The notes beneath the pieces are model-generated. The model was not told the DNA's origin. It saw nothing but the letters and a program-made list of their open reading frames with translations, and made no database searches. This document shows positions 30,596-41,900 of a stretch of DNA of 64,000 nucleotides, piece after piece. The position numbers and the translations under genes are program-made. This DNA comes from Apiotrichum sp. Y4204 (lineage: Eukaryota; Basidiomycota; Tremellomycetes; Trichosporonales; Trichosporonaceae): assembly GCA_025531455.1 (NCBI GenBank), contig JAMYHL010000024.1, forward strand, positions 186,001-250,000, in the 5' to 3' direction. Each line of letters begins with the position of its first letter. The first letter of the stretch is position 1.

Positions 30596-31708
30596 TCATT
30601 CGCACGTCTCGAGCTCAAATTGCCTCGGCGAGACCTCCTTCTCGTACTGCGCCCTGGTGCGGAACCGGACGCGCTGGAGGGCTGCGTCCACCTCATCAAT
30701 GTCCCACCCGTATCTTCTCCGCAGCTCGGCACCAAGCGCATCCTGCACGAGGCACACGGGCGAGTCGGTGCGCCAGTCATACGAGCCCGACCAGGAAGAA
30801 GCGCTCCAGGACCCACACGAGCTCGGCGATCCCCATTCCGGCTCGATACCCAGCCACTCTGGCTGTAGCGCGTCGACCCCCACGAGGGTATACCGCGTCT
30901 CGGGCACGAGGCAGATGAGATTCACAAGGCCGCACATCATCCCCATCCACTGCCGCGGGGCGGTCTCCCCAAATGCCCTTCCCGCTCCGAGTCGCGGTGC
31001 GCGGGGGGAGAGGATGACCACGACTTCTTCCGGCGTGTGGGTCAGCGCCCACATACCCACTCCGGCTGCAGGGAGCCACCACGCGCCAGGCTCATACGCG
31101 AGACTGAGGACTAGACGGGCTACGCTCTCGGGGACCGGGGTCGGCGCGCGGGGCGCGTCGGGTTCGGCAAACTGCCCGAAGGCGACGAGGTGCGTTGTCG
31201 GGAGGGGACACGCGGACGGGGTTTTCCCCGTGCTGTCGGGGCGGAGGCGGACGCGGACGAGGGGCGCATCCACCCGCGTGGAGAGGTACTCGAGATACAG
31301 CTCGTGTGCGGTCTTGTTCCGATTCCGCCGGTATGTAATCTCGGGAAAGGCGATAGGCCCCACGAGGTCAATTGTACGTGTGCGCTTCAAGTTGAGGGGG
31401 AGGGAGAGCGGCGCGGCGTGTGGTGTAATGTCGAGAAAGGTCCGGGTCGGGGTAGCTGCCACGACGATGTGTTGGCTAAACTGCGCGTCTACCTGTTCTC
31501 TCATGCCGTGCGAGGTGCGCCGGAAGACGAGGAGGGCTGGCGGGGAGGAAAAGCGCAGAATCGCATCCATTATGTGCGGGAAGAGCGCGTGGTCCAGCGC
31601 TGGTGCTGGTGCTGGCTCGGCTGGCTCTGGTGGCAAATCGGGTTTGGGGCGCTCGGGCTCGAGCTCGGGGCCGATGGCGGCGAGCGGGGTGTTCATGGTG
31701 GCGGACAT
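30596..31708 (-). CDS. FBL10: F-box-like family protein (370 aa), intronless
   Basis: The start at 31708 (MSATMNTPLAAIGPELEP) gives a short Pro/Glu-rich N-terminus and then the F-box-like block at about 43-84 (FPHIMDAILRFSSPPALLVF, then RRTSHGMREQVD). Blocks in order: TRTIDLVGPIAFPEIT, VARLVLSLAYEPG, PEEVVVILSPRAP, YTLVGVDALQPEWLGIEPEW, and the C-terminal RFRTRAQYEKEVSPRQFELE plus TCE. A Ser/Trp/Gly-rich insert (SSCGSWSASSWSGSYDW) precedes the end. It is the last family member; no further copies are seen to the right. Confidence 0.8.
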   Translation of the reverse strand: MSATMNTPLAAIGPELEPERPKPDLPPEPAEPAPAPALDHALFPHIMDAILRFSSPPALLVFRRTSHGMREQVDAQFSQHIVVAATPTRTFLDITPHAAPLSLPLNLKRTRTIDLVGPIAFPEITYRRNRNKTAHELYLEYLSTRVDAPLVRVRLRPDSTGKTPSACPLPTTHLVAFGQFAEPDAPRAPTPVPESVARLVLSLAYEPGAWWLPAAGVGMWALTHTPEEVVVILSPRAPRLGAGRAFGETAPRQWMGMMCGLVNLICLVPETRYTLVGVDALQPEWLGIEPEWGSPSSCGSWSASSWSGSYDWRTDSPVCLVQDALGAELRRRYGWDIDEVDAALQRVRFRTRAQYEKEVSPRQFELETCE

Positions 31709-32765
31709 GGTGAGATGTATGAGCGTGAGTGCATCGAGATGTGCATCGAGATTGATCTTAAGAGCAGGCAGGCGGTGTTTGGGCGTGGGCAGGTTGGCCA
31801 TGTGATGCATACACGATCTCTCTCCATCACACTACTACTATTGTGCTCGTCCTCGCTCTTGGTGTCCTCATGATGTCACGGGATCTCAGCTAGTAGCGGC
31901 GATGTCCGGGCTACCGATTTGCGATAAGCCATTCCGAATAGGCCTCCGAAATCAAAGATCGAGATTGCTGGACAGTGTCGCCGAGCACACACAACCAGGC
32001 GGGAACATCAGTATACTTATCAGCTGCGACGAATGCATAGCGGACGGGCAGGGTCGATGCCGACGTTGCCATCTGTTCTCGAGAGGGTGAGGGTCGATAA
32101 GCATAGCAAGGAGCAAGGGAGCAATGGAGAAAACTCAGCAAAACAGCAAGGTGGGGCGCAGCCGCTACTAGTATTCCGAAGTCGGCACGATCGGCAGCGC
32201 TCCACTTGAGATAACTCAGGACAACCTGCTAGCGAGGTCGCATGATCGCATGATTCGGACTCACCACGCAGGGCGCGCAGGGTGTGATGCGGTTGTACGG
32301 TGGGCATGGGCGTGTTGATCGTCTGGATTCTGGATTCTGGCGAGTGCTGGGCGCGTATTCGTGAACAAGAGTGCGTCCACGCCGGAGTATAGCTCGCTGT
32401 GATGGACCTAACCGGACTTTCTGGGCCGGAGGTCCATTCGTGAAGGGCATCCCATTCGTGAGGGCTGCATTCGTCGTGCGGGATTCGGCGAGTGTGGGCG
32501 GGACAGTATCGACAGCATGCATCCTCTCTTGCTTGTCTGCGCTCACCTCAAAACACATTTTAAATGCATTTTACTGACAAGACTCACGATTATAAATGCG
32601 TTTCTGTGGACCCGCGTCCGGGACGCAAGACCCAAGTCCGGACTTGGGTTCAGACGCGGACGGGAGACTTGGACCCAGAAATTCCATTAGGAAAGCATTA
32701 CAAAACGGGATTACAAAACTTTTCGATTGACTCCCGGCCAACTGGAGTTTTTTATCAATATCCAA
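31709..32765. other. Intergenic FBL10 to tRNA-Glu
   Basis: 1.06 kb with no gene. It contains a perfect 20-bp palindrome at 32630-32649 in a stretch with several repeated GGACTTGGGT/GGACCC words (about 32600-32700), directly upstream of the tRNA. Confidence 0.55.
32630..32649. repeat. Perfect 20-bp palindrome
   Basis: ACCCAAGTCC is followed immediately by its reverse complement GGACTTGGGT. It lies 117 bp upstream of the tRNA gene. It could be a cruciform, a factor-binding site, or part of an element inserted near the tRNA. Confidence 0.85.
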
Positions 32766-32862
32766 TCTTCGCTAGTATATCGGTTAGTATAATCGCCTCT
32801 CAAGAGAGAGCCTTCTAATCAGAAGATCGCGATAGAGCAGGGTTCGACTCCCTGGCGGAGAA
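32766..32862 (+). tRNA. tRNA-Glu (anticodon CTC) with 25-nt intron
   Basis: The acceptor stem TCTTCGC (32766-32772) pairs with GCGGAGA (32855-32861). The D arm is GTAT/GTAT with a GGTTA loop. The anticodon stem ATCGC (32792-32796) pairs with GCGAT (32829-32833). The T arm is CAGGG-TTCGACT-CCCTG (32838-32854). The anticodon CTC is at 32799-32801. The intron at 32803-32827 follows position 37, can pair GAGAG with CTCTC of the anticodon loop, and carries its own hairpin CTTCT-AATC-AGAAG. A run of five Ts at 32867-32871 is a Pol III terminator. Glutamate identity rests on the anticodon. Confidence 0.92.
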
Positions 32863-32866
32863 TTCC

Positions 32867-32871
32867 TTTTT
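32867..32871 (+). terminator. RNA polymerase III T-run terminator of the tRNA gene
   Basis: Five consecutive T residues start five bases after the tRNA discriminator base, as expected for Pol III termination. Confidence 0.75.
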
Positions 32872-33370
32872 AATCTGCGTCCCGCAGACCCTTGACTTTT
32901 CTCTTTTTTTCCCAGTCGCGGGAGACGATTATCTTGTGTTGTTCTGTTGTGTAGTTTGTATTTCGGGTCGCGAAGATCGCGACGCGCTTCGCGCACACTA
33001 GCGTCCGTAGCTGCGCTATCGCTGCCATTGTCTTACCTTGCAATTGTGTCGCGGCTGCTGGCGATCAGGTGATGTCCATTCAGTGCGGGGGCCGATCGCC
33101 GGCTTGGAGACTGCACACGACTTGCAGCAGTCTACGGTCTGCACTGGTAGGCCATGCGATAAATACACAACCACCAAACGTATCATCTCCCTTGTCGTCG
33201 AGACGTCGCTCATCTACTGTACTCCATAGCCAGACACCATTGCCATTACCGTTGCCGTCAGTGCCCCACGACCGATCCACAGTCCAGTCGTGTCCATGTC
33301 TTTAATATGAAGGAATGAATGTCATGACACGTCACGATTATATAACTACAGTACAGGGGGTAACACACAT
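32872..33370. other. Intergenic tRNA to VAM7-like gene 3' end
   Basis: About 500 bp with no gene. It includes a TCGCGA-rich segment with short inverted words at about 32965-33000. Confidence 0.5.
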
Positions 33371-34906
33371 CTATCCGAGGCGGTTGAGCTGGCGCTTTGC
33401 GCGGCCCATCTTGCCGCTGACGCGGCTCACGTCGCTGTCGAGCTGCTCGAGCATTTCGTTCTGCACGGCAATCTCGGTGGAAATCTCCTCGCCCATCTTA
33501 CGCTGTGTGCGCAGCAGGCCGCTGAGGGATGTCAACTGCTCGTCCTGCTGCGCCATGCGGTTGTGCTGGAGCTGCACGAGGCCGCGGTCGTCGAGCGGGC
33601 GCGTCTCGGCCGTCTCCTTTGGCGGCGAGCGGCGGCCAAAGACACGCCCGGGCGCAAGCTGCTGCATGCCAGCGGACGGCATCGTGCCGGGCATGGTACC
33701 GGCGCCCATGCCCATGGGCGTGCTGGATCCAGAATGGGGTGGTGTGGTGCGGCGGACGCCCGCCTCGGCCATGCGCAACAGGTTGGCATGCTCGGCCCGT
33801 AGTGCGGATATCAGGTCTGCTCTCCTGCGGCGCTCGCCATCACCCAACGACGCGAGTGCGGGCGTGTCAAGAGCTTGCTCGAGCGTGTCGATCCGTGGGC
33901 CGACATCTCGCAGCTGCTTGCGCGCCTCACCGCCTGCGGCACGCGATGTGGGGTCGCCTGTGCGTGCGAGGGCGTCACGTTTCAGCAGTGATGCGCGGGC
34001 GGAGCGCAGCACACCGCTCGTCGACGTGTGCTCGGATAACCATGACGACGCGGTGATGGTCGTGAATGTTGTTGTAGGGGCGTTGCGTGACGGGACGCCC
34101 AAAAAGTCGCCAAAGCCATATGCTGACCGCCAGCGCGGGTCCTTTGTCGTGAGAGCTGTGCGGAGATACACCTCCAAACCGACGCGGCGTTGGCGGATCT
34201 TCTGTGGGGTCAGGTGGTGAACTCGGGAGGAACGCAGAAAAGGTGGCGCGCAGGAGTGCGAGGCCGCGACCAACCACAATGTCTTTTGTAGTGTGACACA
34301 GGGAATGGCTGCGAAACACCTCGCCACGCCTGTGGAGACAACGCGCAGAACCAATGTCACACCTGTTCGAGGGGGCTCAGGCAGAAGGCTTGCCAGCCAC
34401 CCTCGCAGATACCCGAGCCCCAGTTCCTCCCGTCACAGCAGTTCGGCTCGCCACCCAAACGGGAATTTGCAGCACCTGTGAATCTGTGATGCAGGTCTCA
34501 ATGCACAGTGCAGAATGGCCATGCAGTTCAGACATGTTCACAGGTCACAGGTCGCAGTTTCCACACGCGGCCACCGATCCAGCGGCTACCAGTCACACGA
34601 CACGCACCTCTTCGTCGTTCATGGTGCGGTTGAACCAGTGTTTTGGCGGCAGCGCCGCGGGCGGCTCCTTGCCCGTCGCCGAGCGGAGCTCGGCATCGAG
34701 CGCGAGAAAGTCATTGTACCGCCGATTCACGGACCACGTGCGGGTGGGAGTGGACACTGGCGTCAGTCGGGAGCGATTCACACATCCATTCAGAGCTCTT
34801 CCCCGGACTCACCCTGGATGGTGTACTCGATATGCCGCGAGGGCTTGTGCACGGTGAACGCGTCGGTTATGACGACGTTCTGGATCTCCGCGGCGGAGGA
34901 GGCCAT
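33371..34906 (-). CDS. VAM7: PX-domain Qc-SNARE, VAM7-like
   Basis: By family this is a vacuolar t-SNARE that binds PI3P through its PX domain and supplies the Qc helix for vacuole fusion. The start at 34906 (MASSAAEIQNVVITDAF) begins the PX domain; a 56-nt intron (GTGAGT donor) joins HIEYTIQ to VSTPTRTW. SVNRRYNDFLALDAELR carries the phosphoinositide-binding Arg/Tyr pattern, followed by ALPPKHWF. After a long intron region (about 34210-34620) the PX ends KIRQRRVGLEVYLRTAL. A linker with FGDFLGVPS follows, and the C-terminal SNARE helix includes QRKMGEEISTEIAVQNEMLE with the zero-layer Gln, ending AKRQLNRLG. There is no transmembrane segment, as in yeast Vam7. The structure of the middle intron(s) is uncertain. 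Confidence 0.85.
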
Positions 34907-36415
34907 GGTGGCGAGTGTGGAGAGAGAGAGTGGTGAAGAGTGGTGTTGATGAGATGCGAAGAGCGGAGAGCTAAAACGAGGGTCGGTCGTGCGAGTGACC
35001 AGTGCGACTAGTGACGGTGTGGTGTATGGAGATGGGTGACTGCGCCAGGAATGGAATGGGACCGGGTGGGCAGGCAGGATGCAGCAGAAATCGAGGCCTG
35101 GCTGTGCGACCGTGACGTGATGCGTGCGTTCGGCGGAGTGCGGAGTGCTACTACGAGTGTGGAGCTCGGAAAGTGGGTCAGGATTTGGGCGCGTGGTGAT
35201 GCAAACGGATGAGGTCGGTGGCTGAGCGCGCGAAGGGGGAAAAGGACAACGATGGGGAGTGGAAGACAACAATGAGAATGAGGATGATTGAGACGAGAGT
35301 TGGAAGAAAGACGATGATGAAGAAGGAAAACAGACACACACAGAAGACGCAGCACCTAAAAAAAGAAACAACAATGACAACACCACAAGTTACTCTGCAT
35401 TCCACCACCACACAGAGACCCATACAGAGACGCACCGTGTGTGCCCCTCACCCCCTCTCCCTGATGCCATAACGCTACCACCCCTATCCCATCCCCATCC
35501 CCATCGCATGCATCGCACTTCCCATATTCCCATTGCCGTACTCACATGCACCGCAGCGGAATGCCCGCAATCCAATTACAGTAGTCCCATTGAATGCGCG
35601 CCTAGACCATGGGAGCTGCACTCGTGCACTAAATACAATCGTAATCAGCGGGACGTATCGGCCCAGCCTGGACCCGCGAAGCGCCCGGGTGGCGGCGCAG
35701 CGATGGAACACGAGGGACACCATCGCAAGTGCGCAGGTAACTCCACACTCCTGACGCCAGCCAGACTTGCGATCTTGCATGAAGACATACGATACCAGAG
35801 TTGCGACCATTCTGGCTGCGGAAACAGCAGCGCGCTAGCAGCGTGGAGTGGACGGGCGCCGCGTTCTGATTCCGGGTCCTGGGGGAAACAACGTGCTTTG
35901 AGAAGACCGAGGGAAAATCGAGGTACGGGACATGCTGTATATCTCCGTGTTGATGTCCGCAATGTCCGCCTCCGGGGGTGACCGACATCCATCCCGCGAA
36001 CCTTGTTTCAATTCCTGTTCTGGGCGGTGCCGGCACTGGATCTCGGCGCTGAGCGGTGAGAACCAGTGTTCAGGAGATTGCTGCAAGGGGGTGGTGTGCT
36101 AGAAAGGGGACTGTTCGAGGTGTTTCCGCCCTGTGCATAGATTACAGCGTTTCCAAACCTCTGGGTTATCTATCCTGTCCCTGGCAGAAATCGGTACCAC
36201 ACAGCACACTGACACGCAACTGAGACGGCACTCGTACTGCATCGGTAACATACACATCATGATACAAAGAGTCCAATGGCAGTGGGGGACAATGGGCGTG
36301 AACGGAGAGCTGTGTGGGCATGGAATGTTCTTGTTTTGTTCGTCGTATGGCGAGCTCCAGGCTCGTGTATCTCTTGTCGGTACTGCGCTCTCGCCGTATT
36401 CGTTTCGTATCCCTA
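34907..36415. other. 1.5-kb intergenic region upstream of VAM7-like gene
   Basis: No gene supported. The first 500 bp (reading from VAM7) are strongly pyrimidine-rich on the minus strand, like other leaders in this window. The remainder has no ORF with features. Confidence 0.5.
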
Positions 36416-38903
36416 TCACGCAGTACGCTTGCCGAGCACAATCTTGACTACAACCGCGCTGAAACCGACACCCACGCCGACACCCATGAGGAAGAGGTAC
36501 ACGGGGAGGTCGCGATAGCGCGGCTCGCCTCCGTACTCGTCCACGATGCCGAGGAACGACAACCACGAGACGGGCTGGTACGGGACGAGCGCCTTTTCGT
36601 CGTTGGTGTTCTCAGCCTCCTGAGGCTCGACGGCGGTGGTTTCAGTCGCCTCAGTGTTGGCAGGGGACGCCTCGCGCGTCGCGGAGCGGGTGGAGGCGTT
36701 GAGGCGGGAAGCGGGGCGGGAGCCAGAACCGGAGGCCCGGGATGAAGCTGAAGCGCTGAGGCGCGACGAAGTGGATGACGACAGGCGAGTCGAGTTGGAC
36801 GACGTTGACGCTGCGAGCTTCTTTGCTGGCGTAGGGAAGCCTCCAGGTGCCTTGCAACAGTTGGGGCAGAGCGAGGCGTGCGCAGGCTCAGGCTCGGGTT
36901 CCGGCTCTGGCTCAGCCGGGGTCTCGACTTCATGTAGCTCCTCCTCGTCAATCTCGATGACCTCGGCGGAGATGATCTCCATCTCCTCGTCGGCGGCGGG
37001 CGTCTCGACGGCAATCAGACGGGCTTCAAGCTCGCGGATGCGCTCAGTTAATGCCGCAACGTCGCGGGAGACATCGCGCGACACGTTGCGAGACGTCTTG
37101 CGGCCCTCATTCGGCGAGCGTCCCGGAACGATCAGGGCTTCGGCAGCCGCGCGGCGAACCGAGCGGCTAGGCGTGCGGCGCGATGACTCGCCATCACGGG
37201 CAGGCGTGTTCGCGCTGCGGCGGAGGACGCGGTAGGGGTCGATGCCGGCGGACTTGTGGGCCACCATGCGCAGCAGATGGGCCTCCATCTCGGCGTCAGG
37301 CTGGGGCATATTTGGCATGCGAAGCGGCTTGATTGTGGAGTGGTTGCTAGACATGCCGGGCAGGCCACTGGGTTCAGGGAGGGGCATAGCATGAAGCTTC
37401 TCCTCGGGATACCCCATGGCGAGGAGCTTGCCTTCGGCAGGGTACGGCGGGGGCGGAGACGCATCGCCCGCGCCAGTGAGCATCGGGGCGTTGTCAGCCT
37501 TTGTCGCCGTTGGGCTTTCAGGAGCCTGGAGTGGGACAGAGCACTGCTGAGCCCAGGTTGCGACGGCGTCGACAGCGGCAGCGGAGGAGGAAGCGTCAGA
37601 GTCGGCACGCATGCGCCACAGCGGGGCCGAGGCAGCGCTTATGCCGCTGAGCGCCGAGTCCGCAGCCGACACTCCGCTCATGGCGCTGATGGACGAGTCG
37701 CGGCGGCTGCGTGTCCACACGCGCGCGGCTGTCTTGGGTGTGACGCGCCCGTAGCCTGTGACATTGTCGCCAGTGATCTGCGCGCGGAGGACCGAGAGCG
37801 TTGGGCCGGTCTCGCCGCATTCGCTCGCCTCAGAGCAAGACGAGATGGCGTCGAACGCGTTCGCCAGGCGCTTCACACGCGTCACGCCGTCAGAATCATC
37901 GCTCTCGTTGAACACGTCAGCCTCGGAAAACGCGTCTGACGAGCGGCGGTGCCGCAGCGTGCGGCGCATACGGCGTGAGAGCGCTGCAAGGACAGGAAGG
38001 AAGGGTGGAGGGCGGGTTCCACTTCATATCAGTGCCGGCTCCAAGCGCGATTACTCACCGTTGGGCATCTATGCCGCGAAGGAACTGTGCTCCAGTGATC
38101 CTGCTGCGGAGGACCCACGAGATAACGTCCTCAATGACCGGGGCGGGGAGCGTGGGGTCCTCGCCGTCAGGTCCGCCGGTGCGGAGCGTGTACGCCAAGT
38201 GCTGTGCCAGCTCGGACGCTGGTGTGAGTTACCGCAACTTGATTTCCAACTCACGCGTCCAGTAAACGGTGTTAGCGGGGAGCTCGGGCTTGCGGAGCAT
38301 GGCGGTAGGGGAGGCCATAAACACACCCTCGGTTTCGCTCGGGAGACCACCCATGCTGCGGGTTACGCGGTGCGCGGAGCGGCTGGGGGTGCCGCGCTCG
38401 ACCCGCTCGGCGAGGGGCGAGACGGGAGCCGGAGCGGGAGCGGGGGGCAGGGGCGGGGCGGGCGAATATGGCCTCTGGGTGTTCCTGGCGGTCGGGGTAC
38501 GGCCGGTTGAGGAGGTAGTTGACGAGTGGAGGGCGGAGCGGAGAGGCGAGTCAAAATCTTGTGAGCTGAGTGAGTTGATACGCGACACGGCGGCGTCCAC
38601 ACGCGAGAGCGAGCTCGTGCTGCTCGTCGGGCTCGGACAGCTGAGATAGTCCGAGTCAGACGTGGTTGAGGCAGTGCTGGAGATCGACACGCTGACAGGC
38701 TTGGTGCGCCGGTGCGAGGGGGTGAATGCCGGGCGGAAGGTGTCACGCCCGCTGTCCCTGCGGTCTCTCTCACGTTCGCGGTCTCGCTCGCCATGACGTT
38801 CGCGCTCGAGCTCGCGTTCACGGAGGTCGCGCTCGCGCCAGAAGTCGCGGTGTGCGGGCGTCGGCGGCGCGGACTGGTGCGGGGCAACACGGGGGAAGGC
38901 CAT
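36416..38903 (-). CDS. Tail-anchored disordered protein with possible SAM-like module (804 aa)
   Basis: Exons are 38903-38255, 38218-38059 and 38021-36416; introns of 36 and 37 nt keep the frame (2,415 nt). The N-terminus (MAFPRVAPHQSAPP) runs into a charged RERERD tract and Ser-rich disorder. Splicing produces a compact module, VYWTPSELAQHLAYTLRTGG then PAPVIEDVISWVLRSRITGA and QFLRGIDAQR, reminiscent of a SAM-type helical domain (about 213-270). A long acidic/Ser-rich region with coiled-coil-like helices (LTERIRELEARLIAVE) follows, then CPNCCKAPGG. The end is a C-terminal membrane helix (VYLFLMGVGVGVGFSAVVVK), so the protein is probably anchored in the ER or another membrane with its bulk in the cytosol. 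No family name is assigned. Confidence 0.72.
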
Positions 38904-41900
38904 TGTGGAGTGTGGGCTGGAGCTTGTTGGACTTGTTGGCTTGGATTGGGTTAGAGGTTGTTGGTCGGGAAGACCTCGGAGAAGAGGATGATAAGGAGAG
39001 CTCACACGACCACTGTGAGCTCTGGGGGTTGGTGATAAAGTAAAGCTTTGAGCGTTGGGGGGATAAGGAACAAACACCGACGTCGCTGTTGTCGTTGTGG
39101 TGGGTTCGACGACGTTGCGCTGACGTTGTCCGGAGGTGGGGATGTGGGGAATGATGAGAATAATGCGAGGGTACAGATATACAAGCGAGGACGGGGAGCG
39201 AGGAGAGCGAGGGGGGCACGGTGTTGCTGGAGACTGCGAATGAGAATGCGAAGGGGAATGTGAATGCGAATGCGAGGATGCGGGTGTGAATGTGGGAGCT
39301 TGCGAGGATACTGTACAGCGGGCGTTGGGATGGAGAAATGCGGATGTGGTGAGGATGGAAACAAACCTACCTATCCAACGACCCGAGGCGCGTTAAGGTT
39401 GGCCGGCGGCTGGGAGCGAGGTTTGTGGGATGCGAAGAGTTTGTTTGGAGCGAGTCGGGGGGGCAGGGCCAGAGCGGGTGGTTCTTGGCAGGCAGGCGAC
39501 GCGCCTGATTTGTGTGTGTTGATTTTCGTTGATTTTATTTTTTGGTTTTGGTTTGTTTTGTTTGGGCCCGTGTTTTGTGTATTTCGCCTTCCAGCCACTC
39601 ACTCCAACTAGACGACCACCACAAAGTCTGAACCACCAAAAAACCTCAGATACAGGGCAGGGCAGATCTGTGCCCCGCACAGGGCCAGTCTCGCAACCTG
39701 CAGGACGGTCATGTCCCGCATCGCAGGACGGTTCTCGGTGGTGCGTGATTCGCTGCTCGTCGCTCATCCGACGGCCACGCAAGGAGGCGGCGTCGCACCC
39801 TGCGTGAGAGAGAGCGCCAACGTGCCAGCGGCCAGCAGCCAGCGGGATCCGGCCCTGTGGTGGGACGCAATCATACCGGCGTCTCCGCAGCGTGACTGTC
39901 GCCAGGATCGGTTACTCTCCTGATCGCCTGCATCCTAAACGCATGTATGTACCTGTTACATTCGACATCCTGAGGCCTAGAGCTCTGGAGCATAGCCGAG
40001 GTGCTCTCAATAGATAGGGGATAGCTGATAAGCGCCGAGCGCTCATGTCGGCACGATGTACGGCTCACCCGGCTGCGGACTGGTGGAACTACAGATCCAC
40101 ACTGCGTGCAGGTCCGCTGGACGGACGGGGTTGCTATCATTCCGCCGCTCGCCACATGTCTCTGCATGCTCTGCACGGTGGCCATACCCCGTTGGACTGG
40201 TAATGTAACGAGTGACTGGCACAGTGACGGGGGTGACGGGGGTGACGGTGGCGACAATGTGGCAGCTTTGTGGCGTGGCAACCACCCAACTCCTGGACTT
40301 GCGACCGTTGAACGGGGCAGTGGCATGTGTCATGAAGCAGAAGGGGGCGAGTCGAGGATGTATGGACATGTCTGTTGAGCCCTGCGTCGGGTTCGTCCGT
40401 TGAGGCTGATCTTGGATTGGCCTCAGGTCGTAGGTCGTAGACAGACCAATGTGCGAGCGAAAATGCAGAATCAGAGAATCATGAATCAGAAGCTGCAGTC
40501 CAGCAGCCAGCCGGATATCTGAATCGCGAACCCCGAACTGCAAACGCCGGAACGTGGACCTGTCCATAAGGGCGTTGCGAGTGGGCGAGCGAGTACAGCT
40601 TCCGGCCTTCTAATGGATCCTGGCGCCGACTTCTGGCCCCTGGGACGTCTTCTGATCTTCTGAGTCGTGGTGCAGAGGCTGGATTCCAGATTCTGCACCG
40701 ACCAACGTGCTTCAGAGTCAATCGGATGCCAGACACAGAATCAAAGTATTGGGGACCACAGGGTCCTCGAAGCTTTCCACAAATGCATCGCAAGTATCTC
40801 CAACCCAAGAGAGGATATCAGTTGGAGTGGACATAATCGCCACGTTCCAAATGTGTCCTCCTGCTCCATCTTGCAATACCTCCCCCCACAACGCCCACAA
40901 CACATCTCTGAATGAGTCCAAACCCCAGAACCTTGCAATATTGATGCCAATCGCTCCACGATTCACGACCCGCGACCCGCGACCCACGATCCGCGGCCCA
41001 CGAACCCACAACCCACTCCGATACACGGAGAACACACGATCACGAGCCCACGATCAGAGTTCACTCTACATCCTAACTCTGAGCGTCATGTCGCGCATGT
41101 AATGTACCTTTGTCTGTTTCCTACACTCAAGACTCGTGATTCTTCGAGTATTTCTGGCTATTCTTCGCCCAGTCCTCTGTGTCCCAACCACCAGCGACGT
41201 CATGTTCCTCATCCAGATTCCTCCGCCGACACCGCCCCCTTTCCAACATCCGTGGCTCCTAGCTCTCGTGCCTGTCGCATTCCCCCGGTACCATCTCCTT
41301 GCCACTGACATCGATTGGATGTTGTTCTGCGTGTCTCGGCCGGTGGCGCGACGGTGTCTGAGATCGAGCCGTAGCTCCAGACTCACTGGCTCTCAGATGA
41401 GACAGACCCCACATTCCACTGTGCCTCGATCTCGAGGCCGAGACAGATCTTGTCTATCAGCTGCCCTGCTCGGCCGAGATGGTCGAGATTGGACCATGGA
41501 CACATGGGACTCAATTCAGTGGGGCTGAGTCGAAATCACATGACTGCCCTTCACCGTTCGCGGATACGCGGAATGCGAGGCGAGTTAGTCGGTCGGGCTG
41601 TGCTGGCCAGCCCCAGTACTTCGACTGCTTAGTTAGGTTTGCTGACATTGCTTGTCCGTCTTGGCATTGGCGCGATGCGTCACTGCAACTGTAGCGTCAC
41701 TGAGGCACGATTGTTGTACAGAACTTCATTCCATGCACTGCTTCCTCCTTTCTGATATGCTATGTAATGCTAGATGACAATGACACTGGGCTTCCAAACG
41801 TGACAGCCGAATGCGAGTTGCTCAATTGAATTCGCCGTGTTTTTTTGCGTTTTTTTTTTTTGGCTTTTTCGGTGACGAGGAGCTGGAGAGTAGGTTGAAC

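Noticed and set aside
30657..31805. Plus-strand ORF of 382 codons opposite FBL10
   Set aside because: GC-rich antisense shadow; FBL10 on the minus strand has all family blocks.
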